From Shewanella aquimarina (GTDB taxonomy: Bacteria; Pseudomonadota; Gammaproteobacteria; Enterobacterales; Shewanellaceae): DNA of 64,000 bases. Within the stretch, counting starts at the first letter, position 1. Each line of letters starts with the position of its first letter. Position numbers and translations under genes: made by a program. Positions 7,840-16,720 of the stretch are shown piece by piece. Under the pieces are notes generated by a model, which was not told the origin of the DNA, did no database searches, and saw only the letters and a program-made list of their open reading frames with translations. The stretch lies in assembly GCF_023349185.1 (NCBI RefSeq), contig NZ_JAKIKY010000013.1, forward strand, positions 62,001-126,000, written 5' to 3'.

Positions 7840-9557
7840 TGCAGCTGGCATTAGTCATCCCCAACTACAACCATCGCCAGGCGATCAAGGCTACCCTTGC
7901 ACGCCTGGAGCCCTTGGGACTGACCTGTTATCTAGTCAACGACGGCAGCGACGACGAGACCCGTCACCTGCTGTGCCAGCTGGCGGCGCAGCACGACTGG
8001 GTGCGACTGCTGCATCATCCCTTCAACCGGGGCAAGGGCGCGGCGGTGATGACTGGCCTCAGGGCCGCCTATGCCGATGGTTTTAGCCATGCGCTGCAGG
8101 TGGATGCCGACGGTCAGCACGACCTCGACGATATTCCTAAGATGATAGAGACGGCTAAGGCTCAGCCCCAGGCGCTGATCTCAGGCCTGCCGCAATACGA
8201 TGAGTCTGTGCCCAAGGGACGCCTCTATGGCCGTTACCTCACCCACTTCTGGGTCTGGGTCGAGACCCTAAGCCTGGATATTCGAGACTCCATGTGCGGT
8301 TTTCGCATCTACCCCCTTGCCGCCACCGAGCAGCTGTTTCTCACCGAGCCACTAGGCGAGCGCATGGATTTCGATATCGAGGTCCTGGTCAAACTCTATT
8401 GGCAGGGCGTCGAGGTCAGACACCAGCCGACGCGGGTGATCTACCCAGAAGATGGCACCAGCCACTTCCAGGGCTTCAAAGACAATGTGCGCATCTCCGC
8501 CATGCACAGCAAGCTCTTCTTCGGCATGTTAAGACGCATGCCACAGCTACTGCGTCACAAGCGCAGCCGCCCCAAGGCGGTGAAGCACTGGTCTCGGATG
8601 GGCGAGCGCGGCAGCTACTGGGGCATCAAGCTGTTGGCCACCAGTTATAAGCTGGGCGGTCACTGGCTATGCCGCGCCATCATGTATCCGGTGATCTGCT
8701 ACTTCTTCGCCACGGGCCGCACGGCTCGCCAGGCCAGCCAGACTTTCCTGCGTCAGGTGCAGCGACTCGAACCCAAGCATCCGGATCTCCAGGACGAGAT
8801 AAACTGGCGCCACAGCCTCAAGCACTTCATCGCCTTCGGCAATGCGGCACTGGATCGCATCGACGCCTGGTGCGATCGCATCAAACTCAGCCAGGTCGAC
8901 TTTCCCGACCGCGAGGTGCTCGCCAAGCCGCTGGCACAGGGCCAGGGCGCCGTGCTGCTGGTCTCCCACCTAGGTAACCTGGAGCTTTGCCGCGCCATCT
9001 CGATTCACCAGCGCAAGGTGAAAGTCAATGTGATGGTGCTGACCCAGAACGCAGAGAACTTCAACCGGGTACTCAAACAGCTCAACCCCAATAGCGCGCT
9101 GAACCTGATTCAGGTGACCGAACTGGGCCCCAGCACCTCTATGTTGCTGCAGCAGAAGATAGAGCAGGGGGAACTCGTGGTGATCGCCGGCGATCGCACC
9201 TCCACCAGCAGCGAGGGGCGGGTACTGTACGCCCCCTTCATGGGTAAGGAGGCGCCTTTCCCACAAGGCCCCTTCATCCTCGCCAGCCTGCTGGATTGCC
9301 CGGTTTATTTGATGTTCTGCCTCAGAGAAAACGGCCGCTACCGCGTCCATGTAGAGCACTTTGCCGACACTCTCAAGGGACCGCGCGCCGGTCGCATGGA
9401 GAGGCTGCAGGAGGCGGTGAATAACTACGCCGAGCGCCTGGAACACTACGCCCGCCGCGCACCGCTGCAATGGTTTAACTTTTTCGATTTTTGGCGCAAG
9501 GACGATGAACTCCTGCGCGAGGCCAAGCCTCAAATGCCCAATAGGACAGAGAAATAG
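7839..9557 (+). CDS. APE cluster: GT2 glycosyltransferase fused to LpxL/HtrB-like acyltransferase
   Basis: A 572-residue two-domain protein. Residues 1 to about 235 form a family 2 glycosyltransferase (LALVIPNYNHRQAIKATL, VNDGSDDETR, QVDADGQHD as the DXD region, SMCGFRIYP). Residues from about 260 resemble lipid A-type acyltransferases (LpxL/HtrB), with the HX4E motif HLGNLE at 377-382 and GDRTSTSSEGR further on. The linked activities suggest that one polypeptide both glycosylates and acylates the pigment lipid anchor at the inner membrane (ApeJ position). The gene begins one base before the preceding stop and directly abuts the ammonia-lyase gene. Confidence 0.85.
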   Translation: MQLALVIPNYNHRQAIKATLARLEPLGLTCYLVNDGSDDETRHLLCQLAAQHDWVRLLHHPFNRGKGAAVMTGLRAAYADGFSHALQVDADGQHDLDDIPKMIETAKAQPQALISGLPQYDESVPKGRLYGRYLTHFWVWVETLSLDIRDSMCGFRIYPLAATEQLFLTEPLGERMDFDIEVLVKLYWQGVEVRHQPTRVIYPEDGTSHFQGFKDNVRISAMHSKLFFGMLRRMPQLLRHKRSRPKAVKHWSRMGERGSYWGIKLLATSYKLGGHWLCRAIMYPVICYFFATGRTARQASQTFLRQVQRLEPKHPDLQDEINWRHSLKHFIAFGNAALDRIDAWCDRIKLSQVDFPDREVLAKPLAQGQGAVLLVSHLGNLELCRAISIHQRKVKVNVMVLTQNAENFNRVLKQLNPNSALNLIQVTELGPSTSMLLQQKIEQGELVVIAGDRTSTSSEGRVLYAPFMGKEAPFPQGPFILASLLDCPVYLMFCLRENGRYRVHVEHFADTLKGPRAGRMERLQEAVNNYAERLEHYARRAPLQWFNFFDFWRKDDELLREAKPQMPNRTEK

Positions 9558-11120
9558 ATGACACAGACGACTCAATCCCCCGCTTTAGACACCCTGGTCG
9601 AATTTGGCCAGCGTAACCTCAACCTAGAGGAGGTCGTTGCCATCGCCAAGGGCGCTAAGGCCAAGCTGAAAGAGAGCGCCGACTATCAGGAATATATCCA
9701 GAAAGGCGCCCGTTTCATCGACAGCCTGTTGGCCGAAGAGGGCGTTGTCTATGGCGTCACTACAGGCTATGGCGACTCCTGTACAGTCACCGTGGGACTG
9801 GATCTGGTCCACGAGCTGCCGCTGCATCTGTCGCGCTTTCACGGCTGCGGCATGGGTAATATACTCTCGGTCATGCAGGCCAGGGCCGTGATGGCGTGCC
9901 GCCTAAGCTCGCTGGCCGTGGGTAAGTCTGGAGTCAGCTATGAGCTGCTCAAGCGTATCGAGACCCTGCTTAACCTGGGCATCACCCCGGTGATCCCGGA
10001 AGAAGGCTCAGTGGGCGCCAGCGGCGATCTCACTCCTCTCTCCTATCTGGCCGCCGTGTTAGTGGGCGAGCGCGAGGTGATCTACCAAGGCGAGCGTCGC
10101 GCTACCGCAGAGGTATACAGTGAGCTAAACATCACGCCGCTGACCCTGCGTCCCAAGGAGGGCCTGGCACTGATGAACGGTACCGCAGTGATGACGGCGC
10201 TGGCCTGCCTGGCCTATGACAGGGCTCAATACCTGAACCGTCTGGCCAGTCGCATCACCGCCATGGCCTCGCTGACTCTCAAGGGTAACTCTAACCATTT
10301 CGACGATATCCTGTTTGCGGCCAAGCCACATCCTGGCCAAAATCAGGTAGCGGCCTGGATACGGGAAGACCTCAACCACCACGAGCATCCACGCAACTCG
10401 GATCGCCTGCAGGACAGATACTCGATCCGCTGCGCGCCGCACATCATAGGCGTGCTGCAAGATGCGCTGCCCTTCATGCGCCAGTTCATCGAGACCGAAC
10501 TCAATAGCGCCAACGACAACCCTATCGTCGACGGCGAGGGTGAACACGTGCTCCACGGCGGCCACTTCTACGGTGGTCACATCGGCTTCGTGATGGACTC
10601 GATGAAAAACGCCATCGCCAATATCGCCGATCTTATCGATCGCCAGATGGCATTGGTAATGGACCCTAAATTTAACAACGGCCTGCCCGCCAACCTCTCG
10701 GGTGCTCAGGGCAGCCGCAAGGCGATCAACCACGGCTTCAAGGCGGTGCAGATAGGCGTATCGGCCTGGACCGCCGAAGCGCTGAAAAACACCATGCCTG
10801 CCAGCGTGTTCTCGCGCTCCACCGAGTGTCACAACCAGGACAAGGTGAGCATGGGCACCATAGCCGCCCGCGACTGTATGCGCGTGTTGCAGCTCACCGA
10901 ACAGGTGGCCGCGGCTGCGCTGCTGGCCATGACCCAGGGCATTCACCTGCGCATCGCCCAAGGCGAGCTGTGTCATGCCTCGCTCACCAGCTCTGTGGCC
11001 AAGACACTCGATCAGGTCAGCGCCGACTTCGAACTGCTCACCGAAGACAGACCCCTAGAGACAGTACTTAGACAGACGGTCGACAAGATCCAGCAGGGTC
11101 TATGGGAAGTGTGTCACTAG
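9558..11120 (+). CDS. APE cluster: MIO-type aromatic amino acid ammonia-lyase (HAL/TAL family)
   Basis: A 520-residue member of the histidine/phenylalanine/tyrosine ammonia-lyase family. The Ala-Ser-Gly that cyclises to the MIO cofactor is at 154-156 (VGASGDLTPLSY), and the catalytic tyrosine is in VYGVTTGYG (Tyr65). In known enzymes a two-residue pair tunes substrate choice: Ser-His in histidine lyases, His-Leu in tyrosine lyases, Phe-Leu in phenylalanine lyases. Here my manual alignment gives Phe94-His95, so the substrate cannot be assigned. By position it should make a cinnamate-type starter (as in flexirubin clusters), probably coumarate from tyrosine. It follows the preceding gene with no gap. 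Confidence 0.88.
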   Translation: MTQTTQSPALDTLVEFGQRNLNLEEVVAIAKGAKAKLKESADYQEYIQKGARFIDSLLAEEGVVYGVTTGYGDSCTVTVGLDLVHELPLHLSRFHGCGMGNILSVMQARAVMACRLSSLAVGKSGVSYELLKRIETLLNLGITPVIPEEGSVGASGDLTPLSYLAAVLVGEREVIYQGERRATAEVYSELNITPLTLRPKEGLALMNGTAVMTALACLAYDRAQYLNRLASRITAMASLTLKGNSNHFDDILFAAKPHPGQNQVAAWIREDLNHHEHPRNSDRLQDRYSIRCAPHIIGVLQDALPFMRQFIETELNSANDNPIVDGEGEHVLHGGHFYGGHIGFVMDSMKNAIANIADLIDRQMALVMDPKFNNGLPANLSGAQGSRKAINHGFKAVQIGVSAWTAEALKNTMPASVFSRSTECHNQDKVSMGTIAARDCMRVLQLTEQVAAAALLAMTQGIHLRIAQGELCHASLTSSVAKTLDQVSADFELLTEDRPLETVLRQTVDKIQQGLWEVCH

Positions 11121-11130
11121 GAGGCGCGAG

Positions 11131-11568
11131 ATGAAGGCACTGCTCACCACAGAGATGGAGATGGTCATCCCCTTCCACGACGTCGACTCCATGGGGATCA
11201 CTTGGCACGGTAACTATCTTAGATATTTCGAGATCGCCCGCTGTCAGCTGCTGGACGAAATAGACTATGGCTATCGCAAGATGCAGGCCTCCGGCTATGC
11301 CTGGCCCATTATCGATCTGCAGATAAAATATGTGCAGGCCAGCACCTTCGAGCAGAGGGTCAAAGTAATAGCCAGCCTAGTGGAGTGGGAGAACCGTCTC
11401 AAGATCACCTATCAGGTACGCGACGCCGACACCAACCAGCGCCTGACCAAGGGTTATACTGTTCAGGCGGCGGTCGAGATGGACACCAAGGAGCTCTGCC
11501 TGGTCACCCCTGACTGCTTTAGAGACAAGATAGCTCACCTGCTGCCAGACGCGGAGTTAAAGGCATGA
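11131..11568 (+). CDS. APE cluster: 4-hydroxybenzoyl-CoA thioesterase-type protein
   Basis: A 145-residue hotdog thioesterase of the YbgC/FadM type. The active-site segment is FHDVDSMGITWHGNYLRYFE, with the aspartate of the HDVD motif expected to be catalytic. A strong AGGAGG ribosome site at 11119-11124 precedes the ATG. It corresponds to the thioesterase present in other aryl polyene clusters (ApeK position). Its likely role is release of the aryl polyenoic acid from ACP, or editing of stalled chains; the sequence does not decide between these. It overlaps the LolA-like gene by four bases. Confidence 0.87.
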   Translation: MKALLTTEMEMVIPFHDVDSMGITWHGNYLRYFEIARCQLLDEIDYGYRKMQASGYAWPIIDLQIKYVQASTFEQRVKVIASLVEWENRLKITYQVRDADTNQRLTKGYTVQAAVEMDTKELCLVTPDCFRDKIAHLLPDAELKA

Positions 11569-12308
11569 TGGCGCATCGGCTCATCCGCGCGGCTAAGGCA
11601 GGTCTCTGCCGGCTAATGTTTTGCCTCAGCCTAGTGATTTCCCTGAGCTTAGCTAGCTTCGTAACTCATGCCGATCAATCAACCGATTATGAGGCTCTTT
11701 TTAAAGCGTCAGCAGACAATGCGGCCCTATCCAAGCTGGTGACCCGCCTGGGCGGCGGTGAGTCGGCAAGGGGCGAATTTACCCAGTCCCGCTACCTCAA
11801 AGTGCTGAAGAAACCTCTGGTGAGCCATGGCGAGTTTCTCTATCAGGACAAGCTTGGCATCGCCTGGCTACAGACAGCGCCCTTCCCCTCTGGCCTGGTG
11901 CTGACGCAAAACACCCTGGTGCAGATAGACGCCGACGGTCACCGCCAAATCAGCCACGCCGATGAGAACCCTCAGGCCGGGGCCATGGCGCAGATGATGC
12001 CCAACCTGATGAGCGCCCTGCTCAGTGGCGACCTCGCCCCACTGGAGGCGCAATTTACCCTGCACCTGATACAGCAAGCCGACTGCTGGCAGCTCGGCCT
12101 CGAGCCCATAGACCCGCTGATCAAGCAGGCGATGCCGCGTATCGTGCTCAAAGGCGGCGAACAGCTTGAGTCCCTCAGCCTGTTGGATAGCCGCGGCGAT
12201 CTCAGCGTGATCGAGTTTAACAGCCTAGCGCAGCGACCACTGACTGCAGATGAGTTAGCCTACTTCAGGCTCGACTCAGAACCTCGCCCCGCGACAGAGG
12301 CGAGATGA
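11565..12308 (+). CDS. APE cluster: LolA-like outer-membrane lipid carrier
   Basis: A 247-residue exported protein. The N-terminus has a basic region followed by a long hydrophobic stretch (CLSLVISLSLASFVTHADQ), consistent with a signal peptide. The mature part resembles the LolA-like carriers often annotated in pigment clusters (GEFTQSRYLKVLKKPLVSHGEFLYQ matches the LolA pattern). LolA binds lipids in a hydrophobic barrel and moves them across the periplasm, so this protein probably ferries the lipidated pigment from the MMPL exporter to the outer membrane. It overlaps both neighbours by four bases. Confidence 0.83.
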   Translation: MMAHRLIRAAKAGLCRLMFCLSLVISLSLASFVTHADQSTDYEALFKASADNAALSKLVTRLGGGESARGEFTQSRYLKVLKKPLVSHGEFLYQDKLGIAWLQTAPFPSGLVLTQNTLVQIDADGHRQISHADENPQAGAMAQMMPNLMSALLSGDLAPLEAQFTLHLIQQADCWQLGLEPIDPLIKQAMPRIVLKGGEQLESLSLLDSRGDLSVIEFNSLAQRPLTADELAYFRLDSEPRPATEAR

Positions 12309-14839
12309 TCCTCAGACTCAGCGACTGCCTAGGTCGTCTCTCAGCCAATACCCGCCTCCTTATCTGGGTGGCGCTGCTGGCCGCCATGACGCTGTTGGCC
12401 GTCCAGGCCCTGAGTCGCGGCGCCACTGTGCAGAGCGACATCCTGGCCATGCTTCCCAAGATCCAGGAAGATCCCCTGACACAGAGGGCGATAGACAGGG
12501 TCGAGCAGCAGCTGGCCAATCGTATCTATCTTGGCGTCGTCAGCCCAGATCAGGCCAGCGCCGTCTCCGGGGCTAAGGCTTTACTCGCCTCGCTGCAGGC
12601 CGCACCCGAGGCCTTTACCCAGGTTCAAAGCGCTGACATGCAGGGCGCACAGGCCCTCAACCGCTTCTATTTTCCCTATCGCTTTCACCTGCTTACCGCG
12701 CAGCAGAGAGCCCTGTTAGAGAGTGGACAATTAGCCAAGTTAGAGGCTAATACGCTAGCTCAACTCTACAATGCCTTCGGCTACGCCAACAGCCAGTTGC
12801 TGAGCCAGGACCCCCTGCTACTCTACCCAGAGCTGCTGAAACAGCTCTCGCCCCAGCGTCGCCTCAAGGTTGTCGACGGCATTCTGGTCGGCCAGGAAGC
12901 GACACCAGGTCCAGATGGGCAAAAGCGCAGTGTTGCCATCGTCATGGCCCAGGGAGTCGGCAGCGCCTTCAACCCTAAGGCGCAGGAACTTCAGCTCGCC
13001 CGGCTTGAAGAGTCAATAGCCCAGATGCAGCAAAACCTCGGGACAGAACAAAACGTGAACGTGCTACGCGGCGGCGCCCTGTTTCATGCCGCGGCGGCAA
13101 CAACACAGGCGAAGAGAGAGGTCTCCAGCCTGGGGCTCGCCTCGCTGGTCGGCGTTATCTTGCTGGTATGGCTTGCATTTCGCTCTATCATGCCGCTCAC
13201 CATAGCTGCCCTGACCATAGCCACCAGCCTGCTGTTTGCCCTGGGCGCGACCCTGTGGATCTTCACCCAGGTTCATCTGCTCACCCTGGTATTCGGCACC
13301 AGCCTGATCGGCATCGCCATCGACTACAGCTTTCACTTCTACTGCGAGCGGCTGCAGGCACAGAAAGATGATGCAAGTGAAAGCACTAATGGCGAGACCA
13401 ATAGTGCGGCTAATACCGCCACTTATACCGCGACTTCGGCCGTCGCCCGGGTCTTTCCGGCGGCCAGCCTGGCGCTGCTGACCACTGTCATCGCCTACCT
13501 GGCCATAGGCTTAACGCCGTTTCCCGGCATGCAGCAGGTCGCGGTATTTTGTGCCGCCGGCCTCCTGGGCGCCTATCTGACGCTGATCTTCGCCTATCCT
13601 AAGCTTGCCAACAGCGCCATGACGCCGGGCGAGCGCGCACTAGGCTTAGCGGCGCGTTACCTCAATGCCATGCAGATCATCGCGCGGCCCATTAATGGGG
13701 CCAAAGGAATAGCACTCGCCCTCAGCCTGCTGCTTGTGACCGTGATGGGCCTGAATAGGCTTGAGGTGAACGATGATATTCGCGCCCTGCAGCAGAGCCC
13801 TCTGAGCGTCACCCAGAGTGAGGAAAGGCTGCGCCAGGTGATGAGTGGCGGCACAGATAACCAATTTATCCTGGTAAGAGCCGACACCCCGGAGGCGCTG
13901 CTGACACGGCTTGAGGCACTTACGCCGACGCTCAACTCACTGCAACACCAGGGCATGCTGGGTAACTCAGTTAATCTGGCCCGCTACCTGCCCAGTCAGA
14001 CAAGCCAGCAAGAGGCCTATCGCCTACAAGGGCAGATCTACCAAGAGCTGCCCCAGGTGTTAGCGCGTCTAGGGCTGGACAGCGAGCTAGCGCCCGCCTT
14101 GATGGCGAGCTTCGAGGCCAGCGCCACAGAGACCATCACCCCTGCCAATTTCTTCGCCGATAAGGCGGGCGAGCTGTTCGCGCCGCTATGGTTGGCACCC
14201 GAGTTGTCGTCCAAGTTGTCACCCGAGCTATCACATGGGCTATCGCGTGGAACTGATGCTCAAACCCAGATAAAGAGATCTGATTCAGATGCCTACGGCG
14301 CTATTGTCTTATTGGGTGGCATCAAAAACCTCGGCACCTTGACCCAGGCAATCAGCTCATTAAGTGGCGTGACCCTGGTCGACAAGGTACAGGATATCTC
14401 GGATGTGATGGCCAAGTATCGCAGCACGACCCTAAGCCTGTTGGGCCTGGCACTTGTGGTCGCAGGGCTTATCTTCTCGCTGCGCTTCGGCCTCAAGATG
14501 GCCCTATGGATAACGGCAGTCCCCGCCTTGGCGGCACTGCTCACCCTGGCAGGCCTGGGATTAGCCGGCTCACCACTCACCCTGTTTCATGCTCTGGCAC
14601 TGATCTTGGTGTTCGGCATAGGCGTCGACTACAGCCTGTTTTTCGCCGAGAGCCATAGAGGCGAAGGCGTGATGATGGCGGTATTCATGTCCGCCTGCTC
14701 GACCCTGATGGCCTTCGGCCTACTGGCCTTCAGCCAGACGCCGGCCATCCATTATTTCGGCCTGACATTACTCCTGGGGATAGGGCTCACCTTCTTGCTC
14801 TCCCCCTTTATTCACACATTAACAAGGATTGATAAGTGA
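12305..14839 (+). CDS. APE cluster: MMPL-family RND exporter
   Basis: An 844-residue inner-membrane transporter of the MMPL/RND superfamily. One N-terminal helix, a periplasmic domain of about 200 residues and five or six helices (from about residue 280) are repeated in the second half. The first half holds TSLIGIAIDYSFHFYCE and the second FGIGVDYSLFFAESHRGEG, the conserved Asp-Tyr motifs expected to carry protons. In this cluster it is expected to move the polyene lipid out of the inner membrane, working with the LolA-like carrier encoded immediately upstream. The gene overlaps its neighbours on both sides by four bases. Confidence 0.9.
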   Translation: MILRLSDCLGRLSANTRLLIWVALLAAMTLLAVQALSRGATVQSDILAMLPKIQEDPLTQRAIDRVEQQLANRIYLGVVSPDQASAVSGAKALLASLQAAPEAFTQVQSADMQGAQALNRFYFPYRFHLLTAQQRALLESGQLAKLEANTLAQLYNAFGYANSQLLSQDPLLLYPELLKQLSPQRRLKVVDGILVGQEATPGPDGQKRSVAIVMAQGVGSAFNPKAQELQLARLEESIAQMQQNLGTEQNVNVLRGGALFHAAAATTQAKREVSSLGLASLVGVILLVWLAFRSIMPLTIAALTIATSLLFALGATLWIFTQVHLLTLVFGTSLIGIAIDYSFHFYCERLQAQKDDASESTNGETNSAANTATYTATSAVARVFPAASLALLTTVIAYLAIGLTPFPGMQQVAVFCAAGLLGAYLTLIFAYPKLANSAMTPGERALGLAARYLNAMQIIARPINGAKGIALALSLLLVTVMGLNRLEVNDDIRALQQSPLSVTQSEERLRQVMSGGTDNQFILVRADTPEALLTRLEALTPTLNSLQHQGMLGNSVNLARYLPSQTSQQEAYRLQGQIYQELPQVLARLGLDSELAPALMASFEASATETITPANFFADKAGELFAPLWLAPELSSKLSPELSHGLSRGTDAQTQIKRSDSDAYGAIVLLGGIKNLGTLTQAISSLSGVTLVDKVQDISDVMAKYRSTTLSLLGLALVVAGLIFSLRFGLKMALWITAVPALAALLTLAGLGLAGSPLTLFHALALILVFGIGVDYSLFFAESHRGEGVMMAVFMSACSTLMAFGLLAFSQTPAIHYFGLTLLLGIGLTFLLSPFIHTLTRIDK

Positions 14840-16125
14840 CCCCATTCGCGCAAACAGCCGCTCAGACGGACCATTATGATGTGATAGTGATAGGTGCCGG
14901 TCCCTCGGGGAGTGTCGCCGCCAGCTTGCTGCATCAACAGGGTAAGCGTGTTTTAGTCATAGAGAAGCAGCACTTCCCACGCTTCTCTATCGGCGAGAGC
15001 CTTCTCCCCTGCTGTATGCAGGTGATTGAGGAGGCCAATATGCTCGAGGCCGTCAATCAGGCGGGGTATCAATTCAAGAATGGCGCTGCGTTCAACGCCA
15101 ATGGACGCTCGACCTACTTCGACTTTACCGACAAGTTCACCCCTGGGCCGGGTACCACCTTTCAGGTCGAACGTGGCGACTTCGACAAGCTGCTGGCCGA
15201 CACGGCCGAGAGCCAGGGTGTCGAGATCCGTTATGGCCAGCATGTCGACGCGGTCGATCTGAGCCAACAACCCAGGCTCACCATCAGCGACGAGCAGGGA
15301 CAAAGCTATACGCTGAGCGCCGACTACCTGCTGGACGCCAGCGGCTTCGGTAGGGTACTCCCCAGGCTGCTGGACCTTGAGCGTCCCTCTAACCTGCCCA
15401 GCCGCACCGCGATATTTACCCATATCCAGGACAATATCGACAGCGTCGACATGGGCGACTATCAGTTCGATCGCAACAAGATCCTGATCAGCGTTCACCC
15501 GGATAACCGCGACATCTGGTACTGGCTGATCCCCTTCAGCAACGGTCGCTGCTCGCTGGGTGTGGTGGGCGAGCCTCACCTGCTGGGCGAAAATGCCGAT
15601 CTAGAGGCCACAAATCTCGAGACCACAGTTCTCGAGGCCACACTGATGCGCCTGGTGCGGGAAGAACCACGTCTCAAGCAGCTGCTCAGTCGCGCCGAGA
15701 TAGTACGCCCACCCGCCAAGCTCGAGGGCTACTCGGCCAATGTCAGCACCCTGGCTAACGATAAATTTGCCCTGCTGGGCAACGCCGGCGAGTTTCTCGA
15801 CCCAGTGTTCTCCTCTGGCGTGACTATTGCGATGCAATCAGCCTCGTTTGCAGCTAAATGTGTCGTGAGACAACTCAATGGTCAGGCGGTCGACTGGCAG
15901 GCGGAGTATGCCCAGCCGCTGATGCGCGGCGTCGATACCTTCAGAACCTATGTGCAGGCCTGGTATGATGGCCGCTTCCAGGACGTGATCTTCTATCAGG
16001 ATCCTAACCCTAAGATTAAACAGATGATCTGTTCTATCCTGGCGGGCTACGCCTGGGACGAGAGCAACCCGTTTGTCGCCGAGTCTGAGCGTCGCCTCAA
16101 CATGGTGGTCGAGCTATGCCGTTAA
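14836..16125 (+). CDS. APE cluster: FAD-dependent halogenase-like oxidoreductase
   Basis: A 429-residue flavoprotein. The GAGPSG dinucleotide-binding motif is at 20-25, followed by FPRFSIGESLLP (47-58). Three halogenase hallmarks are visible: WYWLIP (228-233), matching the WxWxIP motif; FLDPVFSSG (320-328), matching FxPxSxG; and Lys81 in FKNGAAF, where halogenases of the CmlS/PltA type carry their catalytic lysine. Flavin halogenases make hypohalous acid that reacts through the lysine. Related non-halogenating oxidoreductases also exist, so halogenation is inferred. Xanthomonadins are brominated aryl polyenes, which makes this role plausible. A GTGA overlap couples it to the exporter gene. 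Confidence 0.8.
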   Translation: MTPFAQTAAQTDHYDVIVIGAGPSGSVAASLLHQQGKRVLVIEKQHFPRFSIGESLLPCCMQVIEEANMLEAVNQAGYQFKNGAAFNANGRSTYFDFTDKFTPGPGTTFQVERGDFDKLLADTAESQGVEIRYGQHVDAVDLSQQPRLTISDEQGQSYTLSADYLLDASGFGRVLPRLLDLERPSNLPSRTAIFTHIQDNIDSVDMGDYQFDRNKILISVHPDNRDIWYWLIPFSNGRCSLGVVGEPHLLGENADLEATNLETTVLEATLMRLVREEPRLKQLLSRAEIVRPPAKLEGYSANVSTLANDKFALLGNAGEFLDPVFSSGVTIAMQSASFAAKCVVRQLNGQAVDWQAEYAQPLMRGVDTFRTYVQAWYDGRFQDVIFYQDPNPKIKQMICSILAGYAWDESNPFVAESERRLNMVVELCR

Positions 16126-16688
16126 GGGCGAGTCTCTTCATCTGCATGACGCTCATGCTGAGTGCCTGCGCCCAAAAGCTAGACAGGCACACCTGTATGG
16201 CCCTGGCAGAGGGAGTCGACTATTGTCTGGCCCCCCTGCCAGCATCGGCGCCGGTCAGTCAGAGTCAGCTGGTGAAACTCAAGGTGAAACAGTCCAGGCA
16301 TCAGCTGCTCAGCCAGCTGGATCTGACACCAGACTCACTTACCTTAGTGGGGCTGGCACCACTGGGCCAGCCACTGTTTACCCTCACCTATGACGGCCAG
16401 CAACTCACCAGCGAGCAGAGCGTCTTATTGGGGGAGCAATTTAAGGCCGAGTATCTCCTTGGGCTGTTGCAATTGATATACTGGCAGCCAGAGGATGTAA
16501 ATCGCCATTTACAGGGGGCGACACTGACCGATCACGCCTGTGATGCAGCCTATTGCAGAAGATTATATGCTAGCGATGGCGAGACCATAATGGATATCCG
16601 CTATAGCCAAGCACAGCCCTGGGCAGCCGAGGTAACGCTGGAGTTTCATCAGGCACAACTGACGCTGAACATCCAGCCGCTAGAGTAA
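16116..16688 (+). CDS. APE cluster: DUF3261 lipoprotein
   Basis: A 190-residue lipoprotein. The signal peptide MPLRASLFICMTLMLSAC ends in a lipobox LSAC, so the mature protein starts at Cys18. The rest fits the DUF3261 family found in aryl polyene clusters (ApeN position, from memory). It begins inside the flavoenzyme gene (10-bp overlap). Its probable place is the outer membrane inner leaflet, where it may receive pigment from the LolA-like carrier, much as LolB receives lipoproteins; this is an inference from the gene order. Confidence 0.78.
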   Translation: MPLRASLFICMTLMLSACAQKLDRHTCMALAEGVDYCLAPLPASAPVSQSQLVKLKVKQSRHQLLSQLDLTPDSLTLVGLAPLGQPLFTLTYDGQQLTSEQSVLLGEQFKAEYLLGLLQLIYWQPEDVNRHLQGATLTDHACDAAYCRRLYASDGETIMDIRYSQAQPWAAEVTLEFHQAQLTLNIQPLE

Positions 16689-16720
16689 ACAAGCGCTTAA
16701 TAGCCATAAGAACGGACACT

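Noticed and set aside
10125-10976. 283-residue minus-strand frame in the ammonia-lyase gene
   Set aside because: Antisense shadow of the lyase; composition is unlike a real protein.
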